NCBI GenBank assembly: GCA_021791715.1
Contig: JAJYWB010000028.1
Coordinates: forward strand, 1-64,000
Direction of reading: 5' to 3'
Length of the DNA: 64,000 bases
Source of the DNA: Planctomycetota bacterium
GTDB taxonomy: Bacteria > Planctomycetota > Planctomycetia > Isosphaerales > Isosphaeraceae
Shown: in pieces, positions 1 to 8,854 of the stretch
Numbering within the stretch: position 1 is the first letter of the stretch
Layout: each line of letters starts with the position of its first letter
Translations under genes and position numbers: made by a program
Notes under the pieces: model-generated
The model's database searches: none
What the model was told of the DNA's origin: nothing
Seen by the model: only the letters and a program-made list of their open reading frames with translations

Positions 1-283
1 GGCTTGGAATCGGCTGTTCCAGAAAAAGAGGCTCACCGGGAGGTTCGCCCTCCCAAATGCATCTATTTACATGCGATTTCGCACGAACGACGTACCATAC
101 ATTGGGACGGCGAACCCGAATTCGGGAGGGGGGACCCGAAATTGAGAGGGCGAACCTGAAATGGGAGGGCGAACCTCCCGGTGAGCCGATTTATGATATT
201 TTCTTTTCTTCACAGCCAAAAACGGCTTGGAATCGGCTGTTTCAGAAAAAGAGGCTCACCAGGAGGTTCGCCATCACAAATGC
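1..283. repeat. 60-bp direct repeat with 25-bp repeat units in both orientations
   Basis: Bases 1-60 and 224-283 are near-identical 60-bp direct repeats (four mismatches by eye). Each carries a 25-bp unit in minus orientation (30-54 and 253-277), and a plus-orientation copy lies between them at 163-187. The plus unit begins GGGAGGGCGAACCTCC and ends GGTGAGCC. Degraded partial copies run from about 105 to 160. The same unit recurs at 24661-24933, so this is a dispersed, genome-type repeat and not a local duplication. Translation of the unit gives Glu-Gly-Glu-Pro-Pro-Gly-Glu-Pro, which explains a spurious open frame here; I do not call a gene. Confidence 0.8.
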
Positions 284-533
284 TATCATTTGAATGTGAT
301 TTTTCATAAAATGTAACGATCCAACTGATAATAAGCGGCTGAAATCCGTTAAATCAAGCCGAGATCGATACGATGGAGTTTCCGGATAGACTCTCAACCT
401 CTTTCGATCCGGATCGCATTCGGCGTCGGCGAATCTGGTATCAAAACAAAAAATCGCGGAACATTTTGACGATCTCGGACAAGAATATTATCGTTCGTAT
501 TTGAAAATCTTGATTATCTTGATTATTTTGATA
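284..533. other. Intergenic region, no convincing gene
   Basis: AT-richer sequence between the repeat cluster and the end of the DtxR-type gene. A 40-50 codon plus-strand frame begins at an ATG near 373, but it has no ribosome binding site and no recognisable similarity. No RNA gene or promoter stands out. Confidence 0.5.
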
Positions 534-1202
534 CTAGCGCCTGCGTTCGACAAGCATCTTCCGAGCCGCGTCGAAGCCGAGAGCGATCGTCTGATCGCGA
601 ACCAAAACGACGAGAGCCCCCGCCTCGGCTCGATTTTCCAGCAAAGTCCCCTCGACGCCGAGATCGAGCCCGCACTCGGTTAAATACCGCAGGAACGCGG
701 GCTCCTGGTCGACGACGCGAACGATCCGGAACCGCCCGCCTCGCTCGAGATCGACAAGAGGCGCCCCCGCGGGCTCGGCGATCGAACCGTCAGCACGCGG
801 AATCGGATCGCCGTGCGGATCAAAACTTGGGAATTCGAGAAACCGATCGATCCGATCGATCAACCGCTCCGAAACCGCGTGCTCCATGTGCTCGGCCTCC
901 TCGTGAACCTCGTCCCACGGTAAATTGAGCGTCCGAGCCAAAAACAACTCGAGCAGGCGATGCCGACGAATCACCGCGAGCGCCAGCCTCGTCCCCGCCG
1001 CGGTCAAAACCGCGCCTCCGTACGGCGTGTAACTCGCCAGATCGGCCTCGGATAACGTCTTGAGCATCCCTGTCACGCTCCCGGGAGAAACCCCCAACGC
1101 AGCGGCGAGTTCACCCGTGCCCACCGCGCCGGCGCTCTCGCATCGGCGATGCGCAATTAAATAGATCGTTTTAACATAATTTTCCACCGTCAGACTGGGC
1201 AC
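534..1202 (-). CDS. DtxR/MntR-family metal-dependent transcriptional regulator
   Basis: A 222-residue protein with the DtxR/IdeR three-part order. It has an N-terminal winged helix-turn-helix (LTVENYVKTIYLI, then GVSPGSVTGMLKTL in the recognition region), a helical dimerisation and metal-binding segment rich in His and Glu (HRLLELFLARTL, HEEAEHMEHAVSERL), and a C-terminal SH3/FeoA-like domain. Family members bind Fe(II) or Mn(II) and repress uptake genes. I chose the GTG at 1202 because the family start is typically Met-Pro-Ser-Leu-Thr-Val-Glu-Asn-Tyr and a G-rich Shine-Dalgarno (GGGGG) lies just upstream. A longer frame to 1241 is possible. The metal it senses cannot be told from sequence, and no transporter target lies next to it. 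Confidence 0.88.
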   Translation of the reverse strand: MPSLTVENYVKTIYLIAHRRCESAGAVGTGELAAALGVSPGSVTGMLKTLSEADLASYTPYGGAVLTAAGTRLALAVIRRHRLLELFLARTLNLPWDEVHEEAEHMEHAVSERLIDRIDRFLEFPSFDPHGDPIPRADGSIAEPAGAPLVDLERGGRFRIVRVVDQEPAFLRYLTECGLDLGVEGTLLENRAEAGALVVLVRDQTIALGFDAARKMLVERRR

Positions 1203-1289
1203 GACAAAGCCCCCGCAATATGATAAAATACGCTCAATCAATCACGGCTAACATCACATAATATAACCAAAATCATAAACGAACGCGAA

Positions 1290-2681
1290 TCAATCGCGCT
1301 CGCCTTCGACTTCGGTCGGTGAATCCCCCGCCGCGGGCGCCGTCTTTTCGCCGACGCGAAGCCAAGCGGCTTTGAGATACGACCCCTCGAGCGCGTCGAG
1401 CGCAGTCGGATGATCGGCGCTCGCTCCACGCAACGCCAACAACTGAGCCGAACGCCCCGATCGACGAGCCGCGGCGCGTAAAAGCGTAAGAAACTCGTCC
1501 CCCGGCAACAACCCCGAACAACTGCACGTCAACAACAAACCCCCCGGCTCGACCAATTTAAACGCCAAAGCATTCATATCAAAATACTTGCGTTTTCCTG
1601 AAGCGACGTCGTCGCGAGTCGGAATCAACTTGGGAGGATCGAGGACGACGACTCCGAACGACCTGCCGTTCTCGATCATCCTTCGCATATACCCGAACGC
1701 GTCGGCCTGAACGAGGTTGAGCCGAGCCTGATTCGCGTTGACGTTATCACGAGCCGTCGCGATCGCGGTCTCGTCGAGATCGACGCACGTCACTTCCCTC
1801 GCGGCCCCTCGAATCAAAGCGTTCAGGCCGAATCCCGCCGAATAACAACACAAATCGAGCACCGATCGATCGCGACAAAACCGCGCCAGCTCGCGTCGAT
1901 TATCCCGCTGATCGCAAAAGAACCCCGTCTTATGACTCCCCGCGAACGTCACCCGATATTTAATACCATGCTCATGTATTGTAACTCGGGGAGGAAGCGA
2001 AGCCGAGACGACGGGACGCCCCGAGAACCCCTCGGCGACCGCGGCTCGCTCGTCAACCTGAACGAGCGCGTGCCTCGTCCCCAATCGCCTCGAAAAAAGA
2101 TCGACGATCGGACCGATCCGTTGATAAATCCCCATGCTGAACACCTCGATCGAAAGCACGTCGGCGTAACGATCGACGATCAGCCCCGAAAGCCCGTCCC
2201 CCTCGGCGTGCGCCGCGCGATAAGCGTTCGTCTCCTGATCAAGCCCCAGCAGCTCGGTCCTCAACCCGCACGCGCGGTCGATTCGATCGCTCCACAAATC
2301 GAGCCCCGGCGGTGCGTCGTCGCGACTGATCAATCGGATCTGAATTTGAGAACATCGATTCCAGAGACCGTAACCGATCGGAAAACCGTCGCGATCGATC
2401 ACCCGCACGATCTCGCCGTCGCGCGGAATCGCCGGACCGACGGGACCGATCACCATCTTCCGAAAAATCCACGGATGACGACCGTCGGCGCGGGCCGCGA
2501 CCGTCGCGGGAGAAGCGTCGAGGTCGAGCGATCGGTCGGGAAAGACGGTCGTCGGCGCAACGGGTTCGACACGTGAAAATCGGTTATTGTTTCGATCGTC
2601 GACCGGGGACGAACCCACGAGTCGATTGTCCCTCGGCTCACGCCGCGCCGTCGTCTCCGTCCTCGTCGTCCGATTCGTCAT
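1290..2681 (-). CDS. rlmI: RlmI-like class I SAM-dependent rRNA (cytosine-C5) methyltransferase
   Basis: A 463-residue protein. A PUA-like RNA-binding domain (about residues 55-125, containing GRHPWIFRKMV) precedes an RlmI-type linker and a Rossmann methyltransferase. Motif I is VLDLCCYSAGFGL, motif IV is VVLDPPKLI and motif VI is LLTCSCSG, with the cysteine expected in m5C methyltransferases. E. coli RlmI methylates C1962 of 23S rRNA and is about 396 residues; this protein has an Arg/Thr-rich N-terminal extension of roughly 50 residues that may be partly untranslated. The proposed start overlaps the end of the next minus-strand gene by 44 bp, so the true start may be further inside. The family call is firm; the exact target base is inferred. 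Confidence 0.85.
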   Translation of the reverse strand: MTNRTTRTETTARREPRDNRLVGSSPVDDRNNNRFSRVEPVAPTTVFPDRSLDLDASPATVAARADGRHPWIFRKMVIGPVGPAIPRDGEIVRVIDRDGFPIGYGLWNRCSQIQIRLISRDDAPPGLDLWSDRIDRACGLRTELLGLDQETNAYRAAHAEGDGLSGLIVDRYADVLSIEVFSMGIYQRIGPIVDLFSRRLGTRHALVQVDERAAVAEGFSGRPVVSASLPPRVTIHEHGIKYRVTFAGSHKTGFFCDQRDNRRELARFCRDRSVLDLCCYSAGFGLNALIRGAAREVTCVDLDETAIATARDNVNANQARLNLVQADAFGYMRRMIENGRSFGVVVLDPPKLIPTRDDVASGKRKYFDMNALAFKLVEPGGLLLTCSCSGLLPGDEFLTLLRAAARRSGRSAQLLALRGASADHPTALDALEGSYLKAAWLRVGEKTAPAAGDSPTEVEGERD

Positions 2682-2979
2682 CGCCGCCTTTCCAATCGTC
2701 GCGTAAAACTCTTCTCAGCCGCACCAGCAAGCTCGTCGCGTACCGCTCGACCGCGAGCTGTCGCGTCATCACGTCTTCATCCGCGGCCTCAAGCGGAATC
2801 GCCGCCAAAATCGCGTGCGCCTCGCGTAACGCCGACCAGCCCGCCTCGAGCACGATCTCGCGCATCCGATCCGACCGCGCCCCGCCCCGCGCCTGACGCA
2901 TCACGTCGCGCGCCTTGCGCAGCTTCGATCGGGCTAGTTGAAGATCGCGTAACGCCTCGCCGGTTCGCTTGGGATTCAT
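2638..2979 (-). CDS. Small hypothetical protein, helical with acidic tail
   Basis: A protein of about 113 residues starting at MNPKRTGEALRDL. The body is strongly helical and Arg/Ala-rich (LARSKLRKARDVMRQ, HAILAAIPLEAADED), followed by a very acidic tail (DDESDDEDGDDG). I recognise no family. The upstream frame extends to 3105, but that part would overlap clpS on the opposite strand and looks non-coding. It lies directly upstream of the RlmI-like gene on the same strand and overlaps its start, so the two are probably co-transcribed. It is divergent from clpS. Confidence 0.6.
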   Translation of the reverse strand: MNPKRTGEALRDLQLARSKLRKARDVMRQARGGARSDRMREIVLEAGWSALREAHAILAAIPLEAADEDVMTRQLAVERYATSLLVRLRRVLRDDWKGGDDESDDEDGDDGAA

Positions 2980-3083
2980 CGTCTTCCAAAATTCGTTGTT
3001 CGCGCCGCCGCTTCGTGGGATAGAATACGCTAAGATCTTCTTCGAGTCTCGTTCATTAAGAACGGAGCAGACGGATTCAGGCC

Positions 3084-3464
3084 ATGAGTGAACACGAGGA
3101 ATCAACCCCGACCTGGGAAGAAACCGTCGTCAGCACGACGACATTGCCCAAACCCAAATCGGAACCGACCGCGGAAACCGCCAAACGGTTCCTTCCTCCC
3201 TACAACGTGATCGTCCTCAACGACGAAGAACACACCTTCGATTACGTGATCGAACTCCTCTGCAAGATCTTCGGCCACGCGCTCGATACCGCCAAACACC
3301 TCACGTGGACGATTCATACCACCGGCGCCGCGGTCGTGTATACCACGCATAAGGAAAAGGCCGAGCTCAAACGCGACCAAGTGCTAGCGTACGGCGCCGA
3401 CCCCCGAATGTCGATCTCAAAGGGTCCGCTCCGCTGCTATATCGAGCCCTCGCCCGTCGATTAA
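3084..3464 (+). CDS. clpS: ATP-dependent Clp protease adaptor ClpS
   Basis: A 126-residue protein. After a roughly 38-residue disordered Thr/Pro/Lys-rich N-terminus it has the ClpS core: YNVIVLNDEEHTFDYVIELL matches the family's Tyr-x-Val-x-Leu-x-Asn-Asp signature that forms the N-degron pocket, followed by the helix holding KIFGH and a strand motif (AAVVYTTHKEKAEL). ClpS delivers N-degron substrates to ClpA/ClpC. Its length is usual for the family. No clpA or clpP gene lies nearby. The gene appears monocistronic, divergent from the small hypothetical gene upstream. Confidence 0.93.
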   Translation: MSEHEESTPTWEETVVSTTTLPKPKSEPTAETAKRFLPPYNVIVLNDEEHTFDYVIELLCKIFGHALDTAKHLTWTIHTTGAAVVYTTHKEKAELKRDQVLAYGADPRMSISKGPLRCYIEPSPVD

Positions 3465-3573
3465 CCGATCGCGGGCGACAAACCGGGGCTCGCATCCGAG
3501 CCCCGCTCAAGCGAACCCAAGCCCCCAAATCGCCCCGTCGTACCCTCAAAATCCGATCCGAGGCGAATCCGCC

Positions 3574-5346
3574 ATGAATCGCACTTTGATTCAATACGCG
3601 ATGCTTTTCGGCGTAATCGCTTTGGCCGCCGCGGGCGCCTCGATCGCCGCGAACAACCCCCGCGAACAAAAACCCGCGGCAAAAGCGATCAAACCCCGCG
3701 AACAAAAACCCGCGGCCGAAGTCTCGTCGCCAAAGCCGACCGCCTCGATCGCCGCGACGATCCGAATCGACGCGTCCAAAACGATCGGCGAACTGAAACC
3801 CGTGCATCGCTTCTTCGGCGCCGACGAGCCGAATTACGCTTATATGAAAGACGGTAAAAAACTGCTTGGCGAGCTGGGATCGCTCGGGCCGGCGCAAACA
3901 TATTTTCGCGCGCACAACCTTTTAACCTCAGGAGACGGCTCTCCCGCGCTCAAATGGGGCTCGACGAACGCCTTCACCAAAGACAACCAAGGAAACCCGA
4001 TCTACGATTGGACGATCGTCGATCGAATCTTCGACGCGTACCTCGACCGCGGCGTGCGACCTTACGCGCAAATCGGCTTTATGCCCCAAGATTTGTCGAT
4101 CAATCCCGATCCGTATCGGCATCGATGGAGCCCGACCGCGAAATATAACGAGATCTTCACAGGCTGGGCTTATCCTCCCCGCGATTACGCCGAATGGGGT
4201 GAACTCGTTTATCGGTGGGTCGATCATTGCGTGAAACGTTACGGCCGCGCCGAGGTCGAAAGCTGGTACTGGGAGGTCTGGAACGAGCCCAACATCGGCT
4301 ATTGGAGGGGGAAGCCCGAGGAGTTTCTCAAACTCCACGATTACGCGATCGCCGCGGTCCGTCGGGCGCTGCCGACCGCGCGGGTCGGCGGACCCGACGT
4401 CGCGGGAAGCGGCGGCAAATTCATGCGCATGTTTTTGGATCATGTGCTCAAAGAGGTGAATTTTGCGACGGGAGAGCGCGGAACGCCGATCGACTTCGTG
4501 TCGTTCCACGCCAAAGGGGCGCCCCGATTCGTCGCCGATCACGTGCGGATGGGAATCGCCGAGCAACTGCGCACGATCGACGAAGGCTTCGCGATCGTCG
4601 CATCGTATCCCGAATTGAAGAATAAACCGATCGTGATCGGCGAATGCGATCCCGACGGCTGCGCCGCATGCCGCGGGCCTCAGCTCGGATATCGGAACAC
4701 GACGTTATACGCCGCATACACCGCGGCGAGCTTCGCGAGGCTTCACGAACTCGCCGATCGCCGCGGAGTCAACCTTGAAGGGGCGCTCACGTGGGCGTTC
4801 GAGTTCGAAGATCAGCCGTACTTCGCCGGGTTTCGCGCGCTCGCCTCAAACGGGATCGACCTTCCAGTGCTCAACGTTTTTCGCATGTTTGGGATGATGA
4901 GCGGTCGACGCGTCAAGGTCGAAAGCGACCGCGCGATCCCGCTCGCTACGATCCTCAGCTCGGGAGTCCGCGGCGATCCCGACGTTTCGGCGATCGCGTC
5001 TCTCGATCATAATAAGTTATACATCTTCACGTGGCATTATCACGACGACGACGTTCCGGGAGCGATCGCTTCGATTCGCTTTGAAGTTTCGGGTCTTCCG
5101 ATCGCTTCGGGAAACGGCCGGGTCAGTCGATATTTGATCGACGACGATCATTCGAACGCGTACACGGTTTGGAAGAAGCAAGGATCTCCCGAGAAGCCGT
5201 CGGCCGATCAATACGCCGAGCTCGAACGCTCCGGAAGGCTCGCGAAGGTGACGAACGCCGAGTCGATCACGGTGACGAACGGCGCCGCGACGATCGAGAT
5301 CCCCCTGCAACGGCGGGGAGTAACGCTCATCGTCGTCGAACAATAA
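3574..5346 (+). CDS. Secreted GH39-like glycoside hydrolase
   Basis: A 590-residue protein with an N-terminal signal peptide (hydrophobic run ending ASIAANN), then a short duplicated Lys-Pro-Arg-Glu-Gln-Lys-Pro-Ala linker, then a TIM-barrel glycosidase. The sequence WEVWNEPN places the acid/base Glu near residue 238, and PIVIGECDP places a candidate nucleophile Glu near residue 357. That spacing fits GH39 beta-xylosidases and alpha-iduronidases. The C-terminal 150 residues look like a beta-sandwich (NKLYIFTWHYHDDD). The protein is probably exported and acts on plant- or algal-type glycans; the substrate is inferred only. It has a Shine-Dalgarno GAGG about 10 nt upstream and is convergent with the HEAT-repeat gene that follows. 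Confidence 0.8.
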   Translation: MNRTLIQYAMLFGVIALAAAGASIAANNPREQKPAAKAIKPREQKPAAEVSSPKPTASIAATIRIDASKTIGELKPVHRFFGADEPNYAYMKDGKKLLGELGSLGPAQTYFRAHNLLTSGDGSPALKWGSTNAFTKDNQGNPIYDWTIVDRIFDAYLDRGVRPYAQIGFMPQDLSINPDPYRHRWSPTAKYNEIFTGWAYPPRDYAEWGELVYRWVDHCVKRYGRAEVESWYWEVWNEPNIGYWRGKPEEFLKLHDYAIAAVRRALPTARVGGPDVAGSGGKFMRMFLDHVLKEVNFATGERGTPIDFVSFHAKGAPRFVADHVRMGIAEQLRTIDEGFAIVASYPELKNKPIVIGECDPDGCAACRGPQLGYRNTTLYAAYTAASFARLHELADRRGVNLEGALTWAFEFEDQPYFAGFRALASNGIDLPVLNVFRMFGMMSGRRVKVESDRAIPLATILSSGVRGDPDVSAIASLDHNKLYIFTWHYHDDDVPGAIASIRFEVSGLPIASGNGRVSRYLIDDDHSNAYTVWKKQGSPEKPSADQYAELERSGRLAKVTNAESITVTNGAATIEIPLQRRGVTLIVVEQ

Positions 5347-5355
5347 TCGGAGCTT

Positions 5356-6849
5356 TCATCGGGGATCGTCTTGAGTGTTTTCCCTATCCCACTTATCGGC
5401 CGCGACCGAGTCGATATGATTCAGAACAATATGAAAAGATTTCCTATCAAAAGGAAATCGATCAATCAGCTTCAACATGACGGGAATCGCGGGTTTCGCT
5501 TGAGGACCTAGCCGATCGAGTTTCATCAATAGAGTTTGAAATAGCTCCTCATCGTTTCGATCGAGATTCGATAAGAAGAAATTCCCAAGCTCGTCGTCCC
5601 ACTTCGAGACTCGAGCCAAAAGAAAATAACACGCGTCGGATCGATCTTTCATGGATATTTGTCGGTCGGCGATGATTCCCCGCAAAACGCGGTCGAGGGA
5701 CGAGGTGTCGCGCTGAAACATGGAAAACGGCTCGGATAAGAAAAGAATCACGGCGGCGAGCCTTACGTGGGCGTCGGGATCGTCGAGGGTTCGAACAAGA
5801 TCGGCGATCCGATTCACGCGCAAAATATCCGAAGCGTAATCGATCGGAGGAGCCCGGGAGATGTTGGGGATATTTCGCATTCTTGAATAAGAATCCTTAC
5901 ACAATTGAAGAATCGCGATCCCCTTCGCACGTACGCGGGGATCGGAATCGCGAACCATTCCGAAGAGGAAATCGATCGTCTCGCGTTCTCCGGTCAATCG
6001 CTCGATAGAACGAATTATTGATACATATTCATAATTAAGCGAAAAGAACGACTGCGAATTCCTCTTGATCCGAACATCCTGGGGATATCGAACGACGGAT
6101 TTGAGATACGCGATTTTTTGATCGCGATCGTCCACATGCTTCGCCAACGTTTCGGCTGTGAACAGGCGAACCGATTCGTCGGGATCGTTCAGTTTCGATT
6201 CCACTAGTTTTTTGATCGCGGGCGTCGGATCGGCGCAGGACGACACGTAGGCTATCGCGTCAAGTCTATGATTCGGAAACGGATCGTTCAACATCGTCGC
6301 CTTGATATCGTCGATTCCGGCGAGATCTCGTGGGAACGCCTCGATCAGCTTGATCGCGGCGCCTCGAACCGATGTGAGCGAGTCTTTCAAGAGCGGCGCG
6401 GCCTCGATGATCGTTTCTCGACACTTAATCTGATCGAAGAAATGTTTATTTTTATGGTACAGATTGATGATCTGATAGGCGATATCCCGTCGTATACTCG
6501 GATCGGGATCGGAAAACGCCTTAATCATCATAGCATACGCTTTAGATGTTGGAGGATAGGCTCTCGGTATGACGGAAAAGGCGAGCCTGCGAATGAGAGG
6601 ATCGTCGTCTTTGAGCCCCAGATCGACCCAATAAGACGTGGAAGGATCGATCCTCTTGGTGAATTCCCGCTCAATCCAGAATTTCCGATTCGTCGTCGCG
6701 GAGTGCAAATCTCTTAAAAGCCGGCCGCATTGGTAATGCTTCTCGATCAAGGGATATAAATAATGACCTAGCAATACGATCGCCGCGGCGACCAGCACGC
6801 AGTAAGTGAGCGGCCCGAAGATCCGCCTTCGCTTCGGTTTCTCGGCCAT
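5356..6849 (-). CDS. Membrane-anchored HEAT-repeat protein, paralogue 1
   Basis: A 497-residue protein beginning MAEKPKRRRIFGPLTY, with one N-terminal transmembrane helix (about residues 12-30) and then a long helical-repeat domain. Recurrent motifs such as DPDPSIRRDIAYQI, DPDESVRLFTAETLA, DSDPRVRAKGIAIL and DPDAHVRLAAVILF are typical HEAT/armadillo units. It therefore looks like a signal-anchored scaffold facing the periplasm. The ATG at 6849 is preferred over a TTG two codons upstream because a seven-G Shine-Dalgarno sits 7 nt before it. It is clearly paralogous to the next gene in its N-terminus, repeats and 5' leader. No enzymatic motif is seen. Confidence 0.8.
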   Translation of the reverse strand: MAEKPKRRRIFGPLTYCVLVAAAIVLLGHYLYPLIEKHYQCGRLLRDLHSATTNRKFWIEREFTKRIDPSTSYWVDLGLKDDDPLIRRLAFSVIPRAYPPTSKAYAMMIKAFSDPDPSIRRDIAYQIINLYHKNKHFFDQIKCRETIIEAAPLLKDSLTSVRGAAIKLIEAFPRDLAGIDDIKATMLNDPFPNHRLDAIAYVSSCADPTPAIKKLVESKLNDPDESVRLFTAETLAKHVDDRDQKIAYLKSVVRYPQDVRIKRNSQSFFSLNYEYVSIIRSIERLTGERETIDFLFGMVRDSDPRVRAKGIAILQLCKDSYSRMRNIPNISRAPPIDYASDILRVNRIADLVRTLDDPDAHVRLAAVILFLSEPFSMFQRDTSSLDRVLRGIIADRQISMKDRSDACYFLLARVSKWDDELGNFFLSNLDRNDEELFQTLLMKLDRLGPQAKPAIPVMLKLIDRFPFDRKSFHIVLNHIDSVAADKWDRENTQDDPR

Positions 6850-7019
6850 GATCAAGCCCCCCCAAAGCTCCGAACGAACGGTCGCTTGCTCTCAACGCCT
6901 TTATGATTGGAATTCAACACCCTCATTCTCGCATCGAAGCGCGACGTTCGTCAATCGAGACGCGATCCGTTTTGAATCGAAATCCTCACTCACACGATCG
7001 AATTATCAATGGTATAATC

Positions 7020-8579
7020 TTATTCTTCGATCTTCGGAATCGGCGCGTCTCCGTTCTCGACGGGGACTTCATCTTCGACAAACTCATTTACATTGAATCG
7101 AAGCCTTTCCTCAAAGAACTGCTTCGCTAGCAAGGGATCAATCTGTTTAAGCAATTCACGAACGGAGTCGACTTGCATCGGAAACCGCGACGCCAATTTG
7201 ACGACGATCGGGATCGCGGGTTTAGCGGCCATTCCGCGAGTGGATAATCTCCACACCATGACACGATAGAGATTCTCGTCGTTACGATCGATATGCTTCA
7301 AAAAGAAATTTACCAGGTCGTTATCGCACTCGGTAATACGGCCGATCAAAATCGCGCACGCGTCCGATCGGGTTTTCTCGGAAAGATATCGGTTCGCGAT
7401 GACGGATCGCAACACGCGATCGATCGCTTCATGCTTATCATCATATTTGGAATAGACATCGGACGATAGCGTCGCCGCCGCCGCGAACGCGACGCGAAGG
7501 TCGGGATCGTCGAGCTTGGAAACGAGAACGGCGATTCGGTCGGTTCGAAAAAGTTCGGGAGTTAAATCGATCGGCTGAGATCTTGACGATGAACCTCCTT
7601 CTAAGAATCGCTGATCATTCAGACCAAGATACCACAATCCCTCGATACCGTTCACTCGCACTCTCGGATCGGAATCGCGCGTCATGGAAACGAAGAAATC
7701 GATCGTCTCGCGTCCACCCAGATTCGCCGTCAGTAGCTCAACTGTTTTATTATATTCTTCGTTTATGATGATATTGCCGATCGAGTCGGTTTCGATCTCA
7801 TCTCCCCCGGGACGTTTGAAGACATCCCGGAGGAGGTCGATTCTTCGAGATCTCACGGATTCAAACCGCGCCAACGTTTCAGCGGCGGCGAAACGCACCG
7901 ACCGATCGCAATCCTCGAGTTTCGATTCCAGAAGCTTCTTCACACGCGGCGATATTTTTTTGAACTTACCAATATTATAGATTGTTTTTAATCTAATAAC
8001 ATCAAGTCGATCATCGATCATCGACGACACCGTATCTTCCAAATTACCCCCGTCGAGCGGAAGAGACGTCAGACAATCGAGCGCGCCGATTCGAGTGGAA
8101 GGATCTGGATTCTTCAAAATACAATCGAACATTTTCATGTATTTATTAAAATACTTCATACGATCAATTTTATTCATATTTTTCGAAAGGTCGACCGCCG
8201 ACCTGAGCGCGGAGAGCTGAACGTATGCTTCCGGATCCGACGCGGCTCGTATCAACCTCGGATACGCCTGCTCGGGATGTGCAAAAGCCTGTGGAACAAG
8301 AGAATACGCCAACGCTCGAACGCTCGCATTCTTGTCTTTGATCGCGACGTCAATCCAATTACTCGTCGAGGGATCGATGAAAACGCTGAACTCTCTCGCC
8401 TTGTCCCAGAATTTTTTCGGGCCCGTCGCCGTCCGCAGCTCGCTCAAAAGCGTTCTGCAACGCAACTGCTTGTGAACCCACGGTTCGAGCCGAAACCCGA
8501 CATATACGAGCACCGAGGCGATCAAAACGCCGTAAGTGAGCGGCCCGAAAATCCGCCTTCGCTTCGGTTTATCGGCCAT
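7020..8579 (-). CDS. Membrane-anchored HEAT-repeat protein, paralogue 2
   Basis: A 519-residue tandem paralogue of the gene at 5356-6849. It shares the start MADKPKRRRIFGPLTY, a single membrane helix and HEAT repeats (DPSTRIGALDCL, DCDRSVRFAAAETLA, DSDPRVRVNGIEGL, DPDLRVAFAAAATL). The C-terminus is about 20 residues longer and acidic. The ATG at 8579 was chosen because the same leader (GGGGGGG then CTTGATC) precedes both paralogues. A longer in-frame extension to 8678 is not shared by the sister gene and is probably untranslated. It is divergent from the ternary-system operon starting at 8855, with 275 bp between them, so a shared regulatory region is possible but unproven. Confidence 0.8.
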   Translation of the reverse strand: MADKPKRRRIFGPLTYGVLIASVLVYVGFRLEPWVHKQLRCRTLLSELRTATGPKKFWDKAREFSVFIDPSTSNWIDVAIKDKNASVRALAYSLVPQAFAHPEQAYPRLIRAASDPEAYVQLSALRSAVDLSKNMNKIDRMKYFNKYMKMFDCILKNPDPSTRIGALDCLTSLPLDGGNLEDTVSSMIDDRLDVIRLKTIYNIGKFKKISPRVKKLLESKLEDCDRSVRFAAAETLARFESVRSRRIDLLRDVFKRPGGDEIETDSIGNIIINEEYNKTVELLTANLGGRETIDFFVSMTRDSDPRVRVNGIEGLWYLGLNDQRFLEGGSSSRSQPIDLTPELFRTDRIAVLVSKLDDPDLRVAFAAAATLSSDVYSKYDDKHEAIDRVLRSVIANRYLSEKTRSDACAILIGRITECDNDLVNFFLKHIDRNDENLYRVMVWRLSTRGMAAKPAIPIVVKLASRFPMQVDSVRELLKQIDPLLAKQFFEERLRFNVNEFVEDEVPVENGDAPIPKIEE

Positions 8580-8615
8580 GATCAAGCCCCCCCAAAGCTC
8601 CGACCGAACGGTCGC
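8561..8615 (-). promoter_or_regulatory. Conserved 5' leader of the HEAT paralogues (second copy at 6833-6887)
   Basis: Immediately upstream of both HEAT genes the minus strand carries a nearly identical stretch of about 35 nt. It ends in a GGGGGGG run 7 nt before the ATG, preceded by a CGTTCG element. Weaker similarity continues about 100 nt further. The G-run can act as the Shine-Dalgarno. The rest is either a shared operator or simply the footprint of the duplication. Confidence 0.5.
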
Positions 8616-8854
8616 CGCGTGAATACCGAAAACAAGACTCGAACGCGTTGATCGCATTCTCGACCCGAGGCGCCACATTCGTCAAGCCCCGAGCGATCTC
8701 TTGTTTGCCGACAAACCGACGAACGAACCTCGACGCTCGAAAATCGATCTTAGCGATCACGCGAGCCGTGTTGTACAATCGACTCCGCGCTGAATCTCGT
8801 CTCACGCGAATCGCTCGACCGACGACCGGCTCCATAACCATAAAACACGCTGTT

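Noticed and set aside
57-293. 78-codon open frame at window start
   Set aside because: It runs through the 25-bp repeat units (Glu-Gly-Glu-Pro-Pro-Gly-Glu-Pro) and has no ribosome site; it is repeat sequence, not a gene.
8648-8854. N-terminal extension of the first ternary-operon protein
   Set aside because: Arg-rich, overlaps the leader of the divergent HEAT gene, and a natural start MYYDFG is present at 8855.
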